Assembly: GCA_963576475.1 (NCBI GenBank)
Contig: OY754977.1
Location: forward strand, 18,132,347-18,196,346
From: Molanna angustata
Taxonomy: Eukaryota; Arthropoda; Insecta; Trichoptera; Molannidae
Direction: 5' to 3'
Length of the DNA: 64,000 nt
Each line of letters starts with the position of its first letter. Positions within the stretch are counted from its first letter, which is position 1. A program made the position numbers and the translations under genes. The notes beneath the pieces are model-generated. The model did no database searches and was not told where the DNA came from. It saw nothing but the letters and a program-made list of their open reading frames with translations. Below are positions 43,286 through 54,455 of the stretch, in pieces.

Positions 43286-43857
43286 GCCTTGACACAACAA
43301 ATGACATGACTCGTTCAAAAATCACATGATAAAAATAACCAAACAAAAAAACAGTGAAAATATTATCTAGACTATTGGAGTACTGGATTACCAAACACGA
43401 TTATTTAACACGATTGTATGGATAGTCAGTAAAAGTCATCGCATTTCTTGAACCTCCTTTTTGCTTATTGCATTTCTACATGCAATTCGATACTGCACGA
43501 TATCATTAAATGCAAATGCGGTAGATATTATATACCCTCGGTGGTAATAAGGGTTGTCTGTCACCCTCATAACACCCCCACATTTTGATATATCGGTTTT
43601 AAATAACAGTTATTTTGCAAAATACCGCCAGTCCTCAATTACAACAGTATACCGTTATTATGGACAAGAGATATTGCCGTATTTATTCAGATATTAGATG
43701 CGAATAAATTATGAATGTGAGTTGTTTCATACTGAGTGCTTTATTAAGCAAAAATATATTAATATGTAGGTATCACTTTGAATAAGTTCATAGTATAAAC
43801 TGTACATATTTGACTTCAATGTACCTACCACGATTACGAAGTGTGTTCTACTTCTTC
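43286..43857. other. Unassigned DNA
   Basis: No feature recognised. Confidence 0.4.
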
Positions 43858-44146
43858 TTCTTCAGACTGTTTCTTTCCATTCTTGGTCATAGGCCTCCCC
43901 CTTGATCCTCCACAACTCCCTGTCTTGGGCACACTGCATACATCTCTCTCCGGCACATTTCCTGAAGTCATCAGACCACCTTGCCTGGGGTCTGCCGACA
44001 CCCCTTCGGCTTATTCTCGGTCGCCATTCTACGATCTTTTTGATCCATCGTGAATCCTGGCATCTGGCAATATGCCCAGCCCAGCTCCACTTAAGACCAG
44101 CAACCCTTTCCGCTACATCGGCTACTTTGGTTCTTTCTCTTATCAT
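43858..44146 (-). pseudogene. RTE-like LINE C-terminus
   Basis: Minus strand is open for 94 codons: IRERTKVADVAERVAGLKWS, WAGHIARCQDSRWIKKIVEW, RPRISRRGVGRPQARWSDDF and CAQDRELWRIKGEAYDQEWK. This is the end of an RTE-like protein, with GAAGAAG repeats as tail at 43852-43862. Only the last ~95 residues are present, as expected for a 5'-truncated insertion. Confidence 0.85.
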
Positions 44147-44439
44147 GATATACGAAGTGTATTAGGAGAATTTTAATGTAGAAGTTAATTTTATAATTTA
44201 GATTACAAATGAATTAAAATTAATTTGAACCCAAATTTTCCATCCGTAGGAGCGAATATAAATAATAATAATAATAATAAAAGCCTATGAGTTTTTGCAA
44301 GACATAGCCAGCATCCTTAGAGATACAATATTATTAGTAAATATTGCTTCTAAGGATCATAGTTGTGACAGCATCAATCAATTAAAAAGGACTGCTTTTC
44401 TGACTACAAATAATAGATGTTTGAATAATCTTCATTCTT
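44147..44439. other. Unassigned DNA with AAT repeat
   Basis: A short AAT repeat at about 44259-44280; nothing else. Confidence 0.4.
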
Positions 44440-44670
44440 AAAATGGCGCTACAGATCATATCGAGCCTTGGCCTCCTTCAACTGCACTTTCCACCGCCCT
44501 CAGCCGTCGTCTTCCAATCTGACATCTCGAAGAGTTGTCTTCCTGTCCGCCCTCGCTCGAATCTCAGTCTGAGTTTCCCCGCGGATGTCCTGCTTGAGCC
44601 TTCTTTGTGGTACTCGTGTGCTCAGCATTCTGTGCACGTGTCCAGCGCATCTCTTCTTTGGAGCCTTAGA
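44440..44670 (-). pseudogene. LINE C-terminal remnant
   Basis: Minus-strand frames give KKRCAGHVHRMLSTRVPQRR, LKQDIRGETQTEIRARTGRQ and SDWKTTAEGGGKCS. It shares the CATATCGAGCCTTGGCCTCC word with the piece inside the 42880 minisatellite, so both come from one family. Confidence 0.5.
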
Positions 44671-44925
44671 TGGATGGAAAGTCTGGAAGCTTAATAAATA
44701 TCGAAAAAAATTGATTAATACGTGAAATGTAATTTAATACTAATAGCTTCATTGTCTATCCTACCTCAAATTCATACAATCATCTTCTTCGTGTAGGTAC
44801 CTACATCAAATGAACTAATACACACTAAAGTTTATTTGGTGCATTTAAAAGAGAAGAAAATACAAATAATTAAGAGAAAAAAAATCTTTATTTTACTTCT
44901 CGGGCAACTAACAGGTACTATGTCA
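44671..44925. other. Unassigned AT-rich DNA
   Basis: No feature recognised. Confidence 0.4.
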
Positions 44926-45082
44926 AATATTAATTTAACACGCACCCAATAACAAGTTGCCACATTCTAGAGACAGATCCAGACTGAAAACACAATTAAT
45001 AACTGTGTCTCCACCGGGAATCGAACCCGGGACCTTTGGATTAGCAGTCAGATACCTAACCAACTGAGCCATGAAGGTCGAA
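44926..45082 (-). mobile_element. tRNA-derived SINE (second family), head and body
   Basis: Minus strand begins CGACCTTCATGGCTCAGTTG, which holds an A box (TGGCTCAGTTGG), and has a B box GGTTCGATTCC in place. The ends that should pair as an acceptor stem do not, so it is not a tRNA gene. The same head starts at 63925. Confidence 0.75.
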
Positions 45083-45849
45083 AATAATACTGATCTTGGC
45101 AATGAGTAAAGGAAAGAAAGAACGGAAGTATATAGAAGGAATATTTAGGAACTATTCGACAAATAAAGTTTTTTAGTTTACTGTAAATATTTGTATAGAT
45201 TGAGATGAGGTTACTTTATCACTTAGTCCATTCTATAGTCTAGCTGATTGTAGATACTTGAAAAGAAGACCTGAAAACTATACTCAATTATTCTTTGACA
45301 TTAAAAGATTTGTACATATATTAAATGTCTATGAGCATTATAATGTCATTTTATGTTGCTAAAAAGTTAACTAAATCAAAACTTAGCATAAGAAATAGCG
45401 TATTTGATAGCAAACAGATAAATGTCAAATAATATAAAGCGTCAGTAGATACAATATATTATAATAAATATAATGATTTTTAAGTTTGTCACAAAGACGA
45501 TATCGTTTTCCATTATAAATAAATTGAAATTGGTATTGTCGTGATGTGACATAAGATTCATATCAGTTTGATTCATAATATTATTGCATTAACCTACACA
45601 AGTATTATTATTTCGCTAGGATGACTCATCTGGGTGCACTTATATGGAATTGTCAACATTGGAGATTATAATTTGAGACAAACCACCACAATAGTTGCCA
45701 ATATATAATAATAAATATATTCAACTGTAAATTGAAATATATATATTTTTTGTATATCTTCTTATCGGTATCTACTAGCATTTTTTATCATAATCATGAT
45801 CATTTTAAAAGTTGAGACTTAAATGTAAAAAATGTATGTTAACGGAATA
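45083..45849. other. Unassigned AT-rich DNA
   Basis: No feature recognised. Confidence 0.4.
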
Positions 45850-45940
45850 GGTACCTACTGATTAGTTGGAAGCATAAACTCGCCACTTGCGCAGTGTGCA
45901 ATTAATTGTTTATTAATATTATTAGGTACAATAATTAAAA
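45850..45940 (+). mobile_element. SINE 3' fragment
   Basis: TTAGTTGGAAGCATAAACTC followed by GCCACTTGCGCAGTGTGCAA and ATT repeats resembles the 3' end of the copies at 39149 and 53735. Confidence 0.45.
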
Positions 45941-46510
45941 ATAAATTAAAAATAACAGTTATTTTCGAGTATGTTGTAACACAAATCTTGCTAATATCGG
46001 GCACGACAAGTAGACAGTCATAAATTAATAATGAAGTCGAGCATTTTTAAATTTCAAATTTATAAAAATAAATACCAGTGGATTTCAAGATAGTATTCAT
46101 ATGTATAGTTTAGGCTTGACTTGAATGTGTTCCTTATGTTTCACATAAAAATAAAGTGGGTACCCACATTCGTGGCAGACAACTTTGAAAAAGAGGATCA
46201 TGTTAATGGAAGATTTCCCTATATTTTTTATTTGGCGATTGACTTAATTGTAAACGACACCTAATAACGAAAAAAAACAATTTTAAATTGTAGCATTTGA
46301 TCAAATTTAATAAGTTCCATTTGTTTTGGTGAGTCTGTGGTTCAGACAATTAAATAAATTGCATGATCATTGAAGCAAAACCAACGTGCGACATCATTGC
46401 AAAATATCATATTAAATCTAGACTAGAGAAGAGCGACTCCAGTCTTTGTCTTGTTAAAAACTATATTCAAATTATTTTCAAATTACTGTTAAACAAAATA
46501 AAAATGTGAA
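45941..46510. other. Unassigned AT-rich DNA
   Basis: No feature recognised. Confidence 0.4.
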
Positions 46511-46514
46511 AATC

Positions 46515-46830
46515 CCTCTTCTTCATCCTTGGCTGTATGACTACTCTCGTCGGCTACTCTCAATCACACGACGAATGATCCGTCTCCGTGTAAGACGGTC
46601 TTAAGCAGATCGAAGGGCTTCGTTGATTAAATATCCTGTTACGGACTTATGTAACAAGGTCACTACTCCTTCTGGTCGGTGAGCCGCCTTCTACCCTATA
46701 AACTTCCCATTACGGCGCGACAAGGTTATCAGAAGCATTTCTGCCAATATGTCCACAATACAAAAGAATGCGCTGCAGAATGATTGTCGGCATCGGCAGA
46801 TGATCCTCTAACTATAGATAGTTCATTTCA
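46515..46830 (-). pseudogene. LINE C-terminal remnant, several frame changes
   Basis: Pieces such as ILYCGHIGRNASDNLVAL and VEGGSPTRRSSDLVT fit the GHIxR..GxRxPTRWSDxV pattern of LINE tails. Stops and shifts are frequent. Confidence 0.45.
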
Positions 46831-47333
46831 TACGGCCAAATTGATTCATCTAGCAGTCCATATAATTAAAACTATAAAATGTATAAGCAGAAACAAATAT
46901 TACCTTTATGTTCATTAGTTGATTAGGGTCTATTCAACTGAAACGATCAGACAGTGAAAGGAAAAAATACATGTGTGGAAATAGAATCAGAGTTGATTTA
47001 AAAAAAAAACTAAGATGGAGTTCTACAGCATCAATGCCGTCAAAATTGACTAAAAAAAATTATAATGACTTGGTATTTCGTGATTTTCGTTACTAATTTC
47101 GGGAGAAACTGAACTCCCATCAACAGATGAGTTAACTAATGTTGAGTTGTCAAGTATAGATTCCACCAAACTATTAATACATTTAATACATTCTTCTGGG
47201 ACTTGGTGTACTTAAATGTTTAACAAAATGTTTGTTGATATGATGTGGTTCACAAATTCAGAAAGTTGCTGTTTTAGAGACATATTTTAGGTTAATTTTT
47301 ATTAAAAGATTTACAAAATTTTACTATTTTAAT
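46831..47333. other. Unassigned DNA
   Basis: Minus strand near 47100-47220 reads VPEECIKCINSLVESILDNS, a short open stretch without known motif. Confidence 0.35.
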
Positions 47334-47759
47334 TTAATTATGCCCATCACTATAAATACTTACTAGACAAAAGTGAATATTTAGATGTTCACATTGTGTA
47401 GGTGGACCAGTGGGGCATTTAACAATCGGGAAGTATAAACATAGTTGACAGGCCATTATTTTATTTGAGGAATATGACAATGAGTTATGAATCATAAATT
47501 CAAAAGTCGCGAATCGTGTCGTTTTTCTATTGCAAAACTCCATACTGGTGCAATACAATGTAACTACGAGTATATAGGTAATACTTTTACTATTATTATT
47601 ACTAGTTTCAGTTTCCATTAACAATGGATGGATGGATACTAGAATAAGTACTGAACTCTCAACATGGTTTATGTCAAGTTCAGCCCACACGCTAGTATGA
47701 CGGTGAAAGGTATGTTCTTTTATGCAGACAGTCATAGTGTCAAACACGTATCGCATCAT
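47334..47759 (-). CDS. Unrecognised 141-aa open frame
   Basis: From MMRYVFDTMTVCIKEHTFHR to CLVSIYSDGHN-stop. It has several Cys residues, including a CPTGPPTQCEHLNIHFC stretch, but no pattern I can name and no signal peptide. It stands alone among decayed repeats. It may be chance or part of an old transposase. No function is proposed. Confidence 0.2.
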   Translation of the reverse strand: MMRYVFDTMTVCIKEHTFHRHTSVWAELDINHVESSVLILVSIHPLLMETETSNNNSKSITYILVVTLYCTSMEFCNRKTTRFATFEFMIHNSLSYSSNKIMACQLCLYFPIVKCPTGPPTQCEHLNIHFCLVSIYSDGHN

Positions 47760-47997
47760 GCGAGAAATTTATCTTATGGACAATTTTATTAAACTTTGGG
47801 AGACACGTGGTAGAGTTGTACCTAACCAAACATCTTGAGCTTTTAGCCAAGAAGGAGGGCGATTTGCACGTAAACCAACGAATCATGACCTGAGTCATTT
47901 CTCATGTATCGTTCCCACTGGCCAGTCGCTTTAACACCAGTACCTACCCCTATTCAGTAACTATTGTAACTAAGATAGGGACATACTAAAATTGTAG

Positions 47998-48281
47998 ATT
48001 TTAGATTAACGGTCTTATTTCAGCGTTATAAAATTTCAACTTGGACTAAATGGAATATGAACGTTCCTATATTCGCCGGAACGTTCTTAAAAAAGTTACT
48101 GAATTAGACGTATTTTGAGTTATTATGAAAATGATGAAAATTTCATAATTTTCATCATTATTCATAATACGTCTGATTCAGTAACTTTTAAAGGACGTTC
48201 CGGCCAAAGTAGGTACGTTCCTATTCCACCAAGTCCAAGTTTATATTTTATAACGCTGAAATAAGACCGTAAATCTAAAAT
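47998..48281. mobile_element. Fold-back (MITE-like) element
   Basis: Two arms of about 130 bp mirror each other with scattered differences: left ATTTTAGATTAACGGTCTTA, TTTCAGCGTTATAAAAT, CCGGAACGTTC, GTTACTGAATTAGACGTATT; the right arm carries the inverse. The short centre is GATGAAAATTTCATAATTTTC. Non-coding. Confidence 0.75.
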
Positions 48282-48469
48282 ATGCAATTTAAGAACGTAC
48301 CTAATTTAGTTCCAATTGTTTCTGAATACGGGGTAATACGTCCAATTCAGGAACTTTTTGAACTAAAATAGGAACGTTCTATAATTTTATAATTAAGGTC
48401 ATTTGAACTTAATTTCACATTCTGAAACTGACGTTTTTCCTAAAACTTTAATCTACAAAATCAGTGCAC

Positions 48470-48560
48470 TAAACATTTATAGTGACTTCTGAACATTTGA
48501 TTTCTCATAACTGACTGTTTTGTGCACACAACCAATACCTAATAGCTAAACCTTATTTAC
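48470..48560 (+). repeat. Family R3, diverged piece
   Basis: TTTTGTGCACACAACCAATA and nearby words match the middle of the copies at 12205 and 56820 only loosely. Confidence 0.35.
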
Positions 48561-48900
48561 CGAATTCAAAATTATAGTCAAATATTAAGTTGTTAAGTTT
48601 ATATGGAAGCCAAACAGTAAAGTTATCTTTTTTATTTCATTATAAAAATTCAACTCTCACAATAATTACATAAAAAAGAGGTATTTACTTAAAAATATTG
48701 AAACGATTCGGTGACAATAATTAACTTACATACTTCTACTTTTGAACTAAGACCCGAACGCACAATCCTAGGTGCCCAAATACTAACTCCTAACCTCACG
48801 GGAGTATTTAGTATTCTTAAGTTAGCAATTGAGTTGCAAAGACATCCCTAACTAACAAACATAAGGTCGATGGCGTAGAATTTCACATTATTGTGTATGA
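48561..48900. other. Unassigned DNA
   Basis: No feature recognised. Confidence 0.4.
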
Positions 48901-48954
48901 AGAAAAGATATAGATAGCTTTCTATGGGCTTAGAAAGCTATCTATCTCTTTTCT
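48901..48954. repeat. 54-bp hairpin
   Basis: AGAAAAGATATAGATAGCTT plus TCTA pairs with its inverse on the other side of a six-base loop, with one mismatch. It has the size of a pre-miRNA stem, but the loop is tight and nothing shows expression. Confidence 0.7.
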
Positions 48955-49088
48955 GAAGTTTGACGTTTAAAATATTTTTTTGCTAAAACAACATAAACAT
49001 AATATGTACCCAACTTCACACTTCACACTGACAGCACGATGTCATGATTTTTTTGAAATTCCACCGAATTTTCAGCATCTCGTATGGA

Positions 49089-49271
49089 TCACTGAATACT
49101 CTGTTTGGTATTTGATTTGACAAAATTACCAAATACATATTCAACAAAGCCGATAAAATCATCATCCATCGAAAAAATCTCGTATTTAAGTATTAAGCCA
49201 CTCGTAAGGTTCCTCGCTATCAACCTTACTTTTTGACAATTCGCAAATGTTGATGCGCACGCGCTAAACAT
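49089..49271 (-). other. Unrecognised 60-aa frame
   Basis: MFSACASTFANCQKVRLIAR ... EIFSMDDDFIGFVEYVFGNF. No known motif. It lies downstream of the frame at 49401 on the same strand and could be chance. Confidence 0.2.
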
Positions 49272-49400
49272 TAAGATATGTCTCTACAATGTAATTCTCA
49301 TAGAAAAACGTCGTAGCATCCTCCACTTAGGAAGCCACGTGACCTCCTAACTTAAGTGAGCGACTGTGTTGAAATGACTGAATGAAAACATGGTTGGTAT

Positions 49401-49767
49401 TTAGAATTTAGTATTTAGATAGGACTCTGCATTCGGACCTATGACTATAAAACGACAACCTTTTCCATCTGTCGATTCGTTGAAGAGAATGAAATTCTTT
49501 TGAAGGAAGAGACAGTTAAAATCCAAAACCGCGTGTATGAAGGAATTGTATGCAGGGTCTACTTTTTTCACGACTTTTCCAGCTTTGAAGTCAAAAAACA
49601 CCAATTTAGAGGCTTCGCAGCATATATCGTCGATCTCCTGACTGGCATCTCCTGATCTCCTGAGGTCGTAACTGGCAAAATGTAAATTGTTCAGGAGAGC
49701 ATTTTTAGTGTCTTGCCCGTGCATATTTTCATCTCTCCCAGCACACGGTGCAGTGACACGGTGTAAA
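49401..49767 (-). CDS. Unrecognised exon-like frame, about 110-120 aa
   Basis: The frame reads DENMHGQDTKNALLNNLHFA, SYDLRRSGDASQEIDDICCE, ASKLVFFDFKAGKVVKKVDP, AYNSFIHAVLDFNCLFLQKN and ends GPNAESYLNTKF-stop. Composition is protein-like and not low complexity. The alternation of strand-like segments would suit the last blades of a beta-propeller, but this is a guess. The frame stays open upstream of the first ATG. A local duplication CTGATCTCCTGA/CTGGCATCTCCTGA lies inside. It might be the last exon of a host gene, a processed fragment, or an old transposon piece. No neighbouring exons were found. Confidence 0.35.
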
Positions 49768-50039
49768 TATATTTTATTATTTTATTTGTATTCTTATATA
49801 AATGAATCATTCTTATTTATATTAGAATCGTATTTGCACATAGGTCTATTAGTGATATTTTATTTTCAGTAATTCGTAGACAACGAATCACTAAGTTATT
49901 CCAAGTTAACGGGAGGTGATACAGACGAGATCTTTAGTGATAACATGCGTGCAACATATAAATACACATTGGTGGTCCTAACTCGATTTCGCAAAAAATG
50001 TCAGATACGACAGTTAGTAAGGAGAGGGACGATATGTTC
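49768..50039. other. Unassigned DNA
   Basis: No feature recognised. Confidence 0.4.
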
Positions 50040-50855
50040 CATATACGGATTTACTCAGAATTCGGAGTAGAACATTTCGTGAGTCTGTGTGTCCCCCCCC
50101 TTATAACTTTTGATCCGCTCAATTCACAGAGCCCAAAATTTCAGAATATATAAACAATTATAGGCCTACAAAACTTTTGTACTCGGAATTTTGAATTTTT
50201 GTTTCAGTCAGGGGTTATCAACTTTTGAATTTTTACTTTATTTTTCCATATATCTCAGAAACCATAAAAGCTAGAACGCTGAAAATTGGTAAAAACATAT
50301 ACAAATACAAAATCTCAAATTAGTTTTTTCAAAAAAAATTCCAGGGTTTCTCAAACATTTTTTATTAAGAAAAATATTTTTTTTATGATAAATTTATGAG
50401 TTTAACTGCCTGTTTCCAATTTTTTTAAAAAATTTCGGAAAAAGCCGAAACACCCCAACAAGGTAATTTAATTTTCTATAAAAAATGTTCTCATTGTATT
50501 AGCAAAAATATTAGCATTTTACCAATTTTTATAAAAATTGAATTTAGTGATGACATTGCTTCATACAATTTGTATGGCAGTCGCCTATACACAATATGTA
50601 AGAAGACTTAATAGTTTGATAGGTACCTACTTATTCTCCAAACATACATACAGAACCATCATGCTGTTTTCATATTCCGGGTAGGAAAAGAGGACTGACC
50701 TCCATACTGTCCTATCTTGACATACATTCCAACATGTGTTAAAATTTTCAATAATTTGGATTTATGGGTTTATAGTTTGATTCTTATTCTTTAACTTTAC
50801 ATACTATCGCTATCGACAGTTGAATCTCATGTATTACATGCAACTAGTATTAGTG
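50040..50855 (-). repeat. Family R4, copy 3
   Basis: Minus-strand copy: plus-strand CGGATTTACTCAGAATTCGG, a run of C, TTATAACTTTTGATCCGCTC, then the inverse of the other family words to GTATTACATGCAACTAGTAT. The CA tract is reduced to GTGAGTCTGTGTGT. Confidence 0.8.
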
Positions 50856-51624
50856 TAAATTAATGATCTAACATTCTTTTTGCATAAATTTCTCAACGAG
50901 TTGCACGTAGAGAGTTGCTGGATTGGTATTTTTGCTAGACAGCTAGATTTGCCTTCTGTCAGGTTGGATTATATTTTTTTAATAGTTTGCCTGTCACGAT
51001 ACGTGACTGATACGTTGGACTCCTTGGAAGTATGAACAGTACAATACTAACTGAATACATGTTATAATATAACATGTCCTAAACTTCTGAAGCACGTCCA
51101 ACATTTCATATAATTTCAATATGGATTAACATTCTTTCGAAAGCTATTTTTTGGTCTACAAATCAAAAAGTATATTTTTCGTGGATCAATTACTTATTCA
51201 CTCCTCAACTATGTACCAGTAGCGAAATAGTTCATAGAAGCCAATAACTTTGGCTTGCCTATAAATATAATAACATGTATAGAAATACATAAAAATATAT
51301 AATCACATAAAAATATATATTATAATTAGTAATAAGTTCATTTTCTGAAAAAAAAATGAACTTATTCCTTCTATTAAATAACTCACATGTTTTTTTAATT
51401 GTTTTATTGCAACCATGCTACAAAATTGGAAACTGAATTGGAGGTACGATCTTTTCTATGGGCACAAAATATAATATAAATATCATTTCGGAATGTAATT
51501 GAAAAATATTTTTCATGACCACTGAAATTAACAACGATGAACATGCTAAAAAATATTCGACATTTCCCAATTTCCTTTCAGGGTTTGCGTAGTCTGAAGG
51601 TTATAGGCACGCCTCTGCTATGTA
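50856..51624. other. Unassigned AT-rich DNA
   Basis: No feature recognised. Confidence 0.4.
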
Positions 51625-51810
51625 GGTACATACATACCATCACGCCATATCCCACAATTTGGGATAACCAGCGCGAAGGGTTTGCGGGTGTGCGTTACCT
51701 TATAAAAGGAAGCACGTCACGTGCGTGCATGCCCACACATTAGTCTCGTCTCAGCTAAAAAGGCACCACATTCAGAATGGGTGGTGAACCTCGTTGCTGT
51801 GAAATGTTAT
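51625..51810 (-). repeat. Dispersed repeat family R1, best preserved copy
   Basis: On the minus strand: CAGCAACGAGGTTCACCACC, CATTCTGAATGTGGTGCC, GAGACGAGACTAATGTGTGG, GGTAACGCACACCCGCAAAC and GGCGTGATGGTATG. This copy covers both halves seen separately at 1386 and 21405. Confidence 0.65.
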
Positions 51811-52422
51811 TTTGCCTGTTTTACCTACGTTCCTACAGGCAATACGTATAACTATGTACCGACAGTTTTATAATATTATTGATTCTAATTTATTTCTTTC
51901 TTTTCAATCGTTTTTCGTAAAACAGAAATTTGTAAAATTATTCGTTGCCGACTGAATGCCGGCTGGCGTTTGTGTTGTGTTGACTTTGACGTGCGACGTT
52001 CAAGTTATCTTTTGTTTATTTGACATCTCTCGACCAGAGAGCAATATTTTAAAACAAAAAAACAATAAATTGAGGGTCCAGAAAAAATCAAATCGTGTCC
52101 AATTCAAGTTAAATAAAGAAAACGAGAGAAATATAAAACACTGTTGAACAAAACGCGGTACAAGCGAAAAATAAAATGTTGCTATTTTTCACATAAATTT
52201 AATTTTGTCGTAATTGCAATAATAGGGGTCGCAAATAAAGGAGAAATTAATAATCGTGTAAACTAATGTTTGGAGTTACCTGTATTTCGGATGTTATTTT
52301 AAGCGTTGAAAACCGAATCGCGTTGAAAACTTAGTCTGTCTAAAGTGCGCTCTAGTCCGTTCTCCATGCATCGACTATACAGTGTAGAAAAAAAATTAAA
52401 AGTAAATAGATATCTTCTTCTT
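51811..52422. other. Unassigned DNA
   Basis: A 63-codon plus-strand frame at 51956-52147 (MPAGVCVVLTLTCDVQVIFC...) has no known motif. Confidence 0.35.
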
Positions 52423-52640
52423 CTTTCATTAGGCCCAGGGCCTGTTTTATGCTGCATTTTCAGCCTCCTGTGATGTTGACTGTCACCTATCTCGCCATCT
52501 TTTTGGTGGGCGTCCTCGAGGTCGAGACCCCTCCAGTACGTTGTCTCGGGCTATCTTTGGGATCCTATCTTCGGACATGCGGCTGACGTGTTCGTTCCAG
52601 TACCTACCTTCTTCTTTGGCGCCCCCATCTTACGATGTCC
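52423..52640 (-). pseudogene. LINE C-terminal remnant
   Basis: Minus strand pieces HVSRMSEDRIPKIARDNVLE and GSRPRGRPPKRWRDR, with a shift between flanks, match the HVxRMxxxRIPK..GxRxRGRPxxRW pattern of LINE tails. Confidence 0.65.
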
Positions 52641-53404
52641 TCAGCTTCGCAAATATCGACAAATATAGATATCGACTGATACAAATTTAATGTTTTCATT
52701 GGCACAAATGTGTTGAAATTATATGCGATTATATAAATGCGATAAATTAAATGCGATTGATATACCTATGTACATTTCGAGTACGTAGAACTAAATCAGC
52801 ACCTACCAGTACTCATGTAGGTTTATGTTTTATTTGAGTGTGAAATCGTTCCTTATAATCACATAAGAACGATACTTTTTATTGGCAATTCTCAAGTGAA
52901 TTTTTATTATTTGTGTGATGTTATTGTTTTGCCCCCGGAATCTTTGTTGTTCATTTTTTATGTTCAAAATAACAATATTACCTACATATATACCTATGTA
53001 GGTATGAAGGTTGTGATAATAGATATAATACACACAAGTTGACCGCAACATTTTGTTGCTCTGAGTTCTGAGCATCAACGACGGCCAGGCTCAATTTATA
53101 TTTTTAACAATAATGATTTCGGTAGAGCATGCGTGACTGATTATAGTACTTTTCTTATTTTAACTTCCAACATTGTGTCGCCTTTTGTTACGGGTTAAAA
53201 AAAGGTAAACTAATATAAGTACCGACCCCTGATATACAAAGGGTTGAATATGTTTCAAGAAACAATTTTAAATGAGTGGGTTTTGGACAACACTAATCTT
53301 TGTTATTAAATTAAAACGTTTCAGGGATATTATAAAAAATGTATATAAGAAATATTAACATAAAAAATATAGGTTATGGACAAAAAATAAAAATTTAAAA
53401 TAGA
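52641..53404. other. Unassigned AT-rich DNA
   Basis: Short minus frame at 52830-53078 without known motif. Confidence 0.35.
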
Positions 53405-53690
53405 ATCGGTCTTGTTTTTGTAACATGACTAATCTGATGATTAGCCAGTTTCTGTAATACGAAAAACGGGCTTATTGTTTACGACTTGACTAATCTGATG
53501 ATTAACCAGTTTCTGTAATAAAATCTGGTTTGTTGTTTACGACTTGACTAATCTGATGATAAGTCAGTTTCTGTAATACAAAAAACTGGCTTATTGTTTG
53601 CAACTATTAGCCAGTTTCTGTAATACAAAATACTGGCTTATCTGATGATAAGTCAGTTTCTGTGATACTAAAAACTGGGTAAGTGTCGGA
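53405..53690. repeat. ~56-bp minisatellite with internal hairpins
   Basis: About five diverged units carry GACTAATCTGATGATTAGCC, AGTTTCTGTAATAC and AAAAACTGGCTTATTGTTT. Within a unit AGCCAGTTT and AAACTGGCTT can pair. Later units are rearranged and shorter. Confidence 0.75.
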
Positions 53691-53734
53691 TTTTAGTCAG
53701 TAAATAAGTAGTATGTAAGACCGAATATGTAGAT

Positions 53735-53935
53735 ATAATTAAGCCGTTTGGCTTTTGTGCTGGAGTCCTGGGTTCGATCCCAAGCAAAGGAGAAATTTAT
53801 TTAAATTAATTTCTCACGAAAATATTTCTTCTCTGGTCTGGAAACACTAGTTAGTTGAAAGAAACTGCCATACGCCAAAATCGCCAATTGCGCACGTTTC
53901 AAGTGTTTTTTTTTATATTATTATTGTTATAAAAA
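53735..53935 (+). mobile_element. tRNA-derived SINE, copy with B box
   Basis: AAGCCGTTTGGCTTTTGTGC, B box GGTTCGATCCC, then TTAATTTCTCACGAAAATAT and TCTCTGGTCTGGAAACACTA, closing with TTGCGCACGTTTCAAGTG. The A-box region is eroded. Confidence 0.7.
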
Positions 53936-54019
53936 AATAAGAGTTTAAATTGAATTCAAAGATTTGGCATTCCTAATACAATAATTAAAAAAATTACATT
54001 CTTACAAATTCAAACCAAT

Positions 54020-54455
54020 TGTCATTTTCTTTAAGCAGCAGATAAATTCACAAGGATGTATTACCATTCCTCTTTTACGTACAACTGCCTCACAACATTT
54101 CTATAAGTATAAAGGTACTAAGTGGTTTAATGAACTCCCTTTGAGTCTTAGACTCGAAAAAATTTATAATATATTTAAAAATAAAATTAAAAAATTGTAC
54201 TGATTTATTTATTTATTTTTTGTTATTTCATTCTTGTTTTGTGTAGCTTCATATTTTTAGTAGATGTACAATGTTTTGGTAAATGTAACAATATTAAATA
54301 GATACTCCCCTCTTTTAACACGAGATTTTATCTCAATTAAAGAGGGTTATTATGAATTATATGATGGAAATTGTATACCTTTTTAAATTATGATTTATAT
54401 GTGAACCTTGTATTGTTTTTGTTAATAAATAAAAATAAAAAAAAATAAAAATATT
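54020..54455 (+). pseudogene. LINE 3' end (CR1/Jockey-like)
   Basis: Plus strand IPLLRTTASQHFYKYKGTKW, FNELPLSLRLEKIYNIFKNK and IKKLY-stop (stop near 54199-54201) match the LINE C-terminal pattern YKG.KWFNxLPxxxR..xxFKxKxK. A 3' UTR of about 240 bp follows, ending in AAATAAAAATAAAA repeats. It is 5'-truncated. Confidence 0.8.

Noticed and set aside
45004..45082. Functional tRNA gene on the minus strand
   Set aside because: Box A and box B are present, but the 5' and 3' ends cannot pair as an acceptor stem and the same head occurs at 63925. It is a SINE.
53405..53690. Hammerhead ribozyme satellite
   Set aside because: CTGATGA is present, but the bases after it and before GAAA do not form stem II, and no cleavage-site stem was found.
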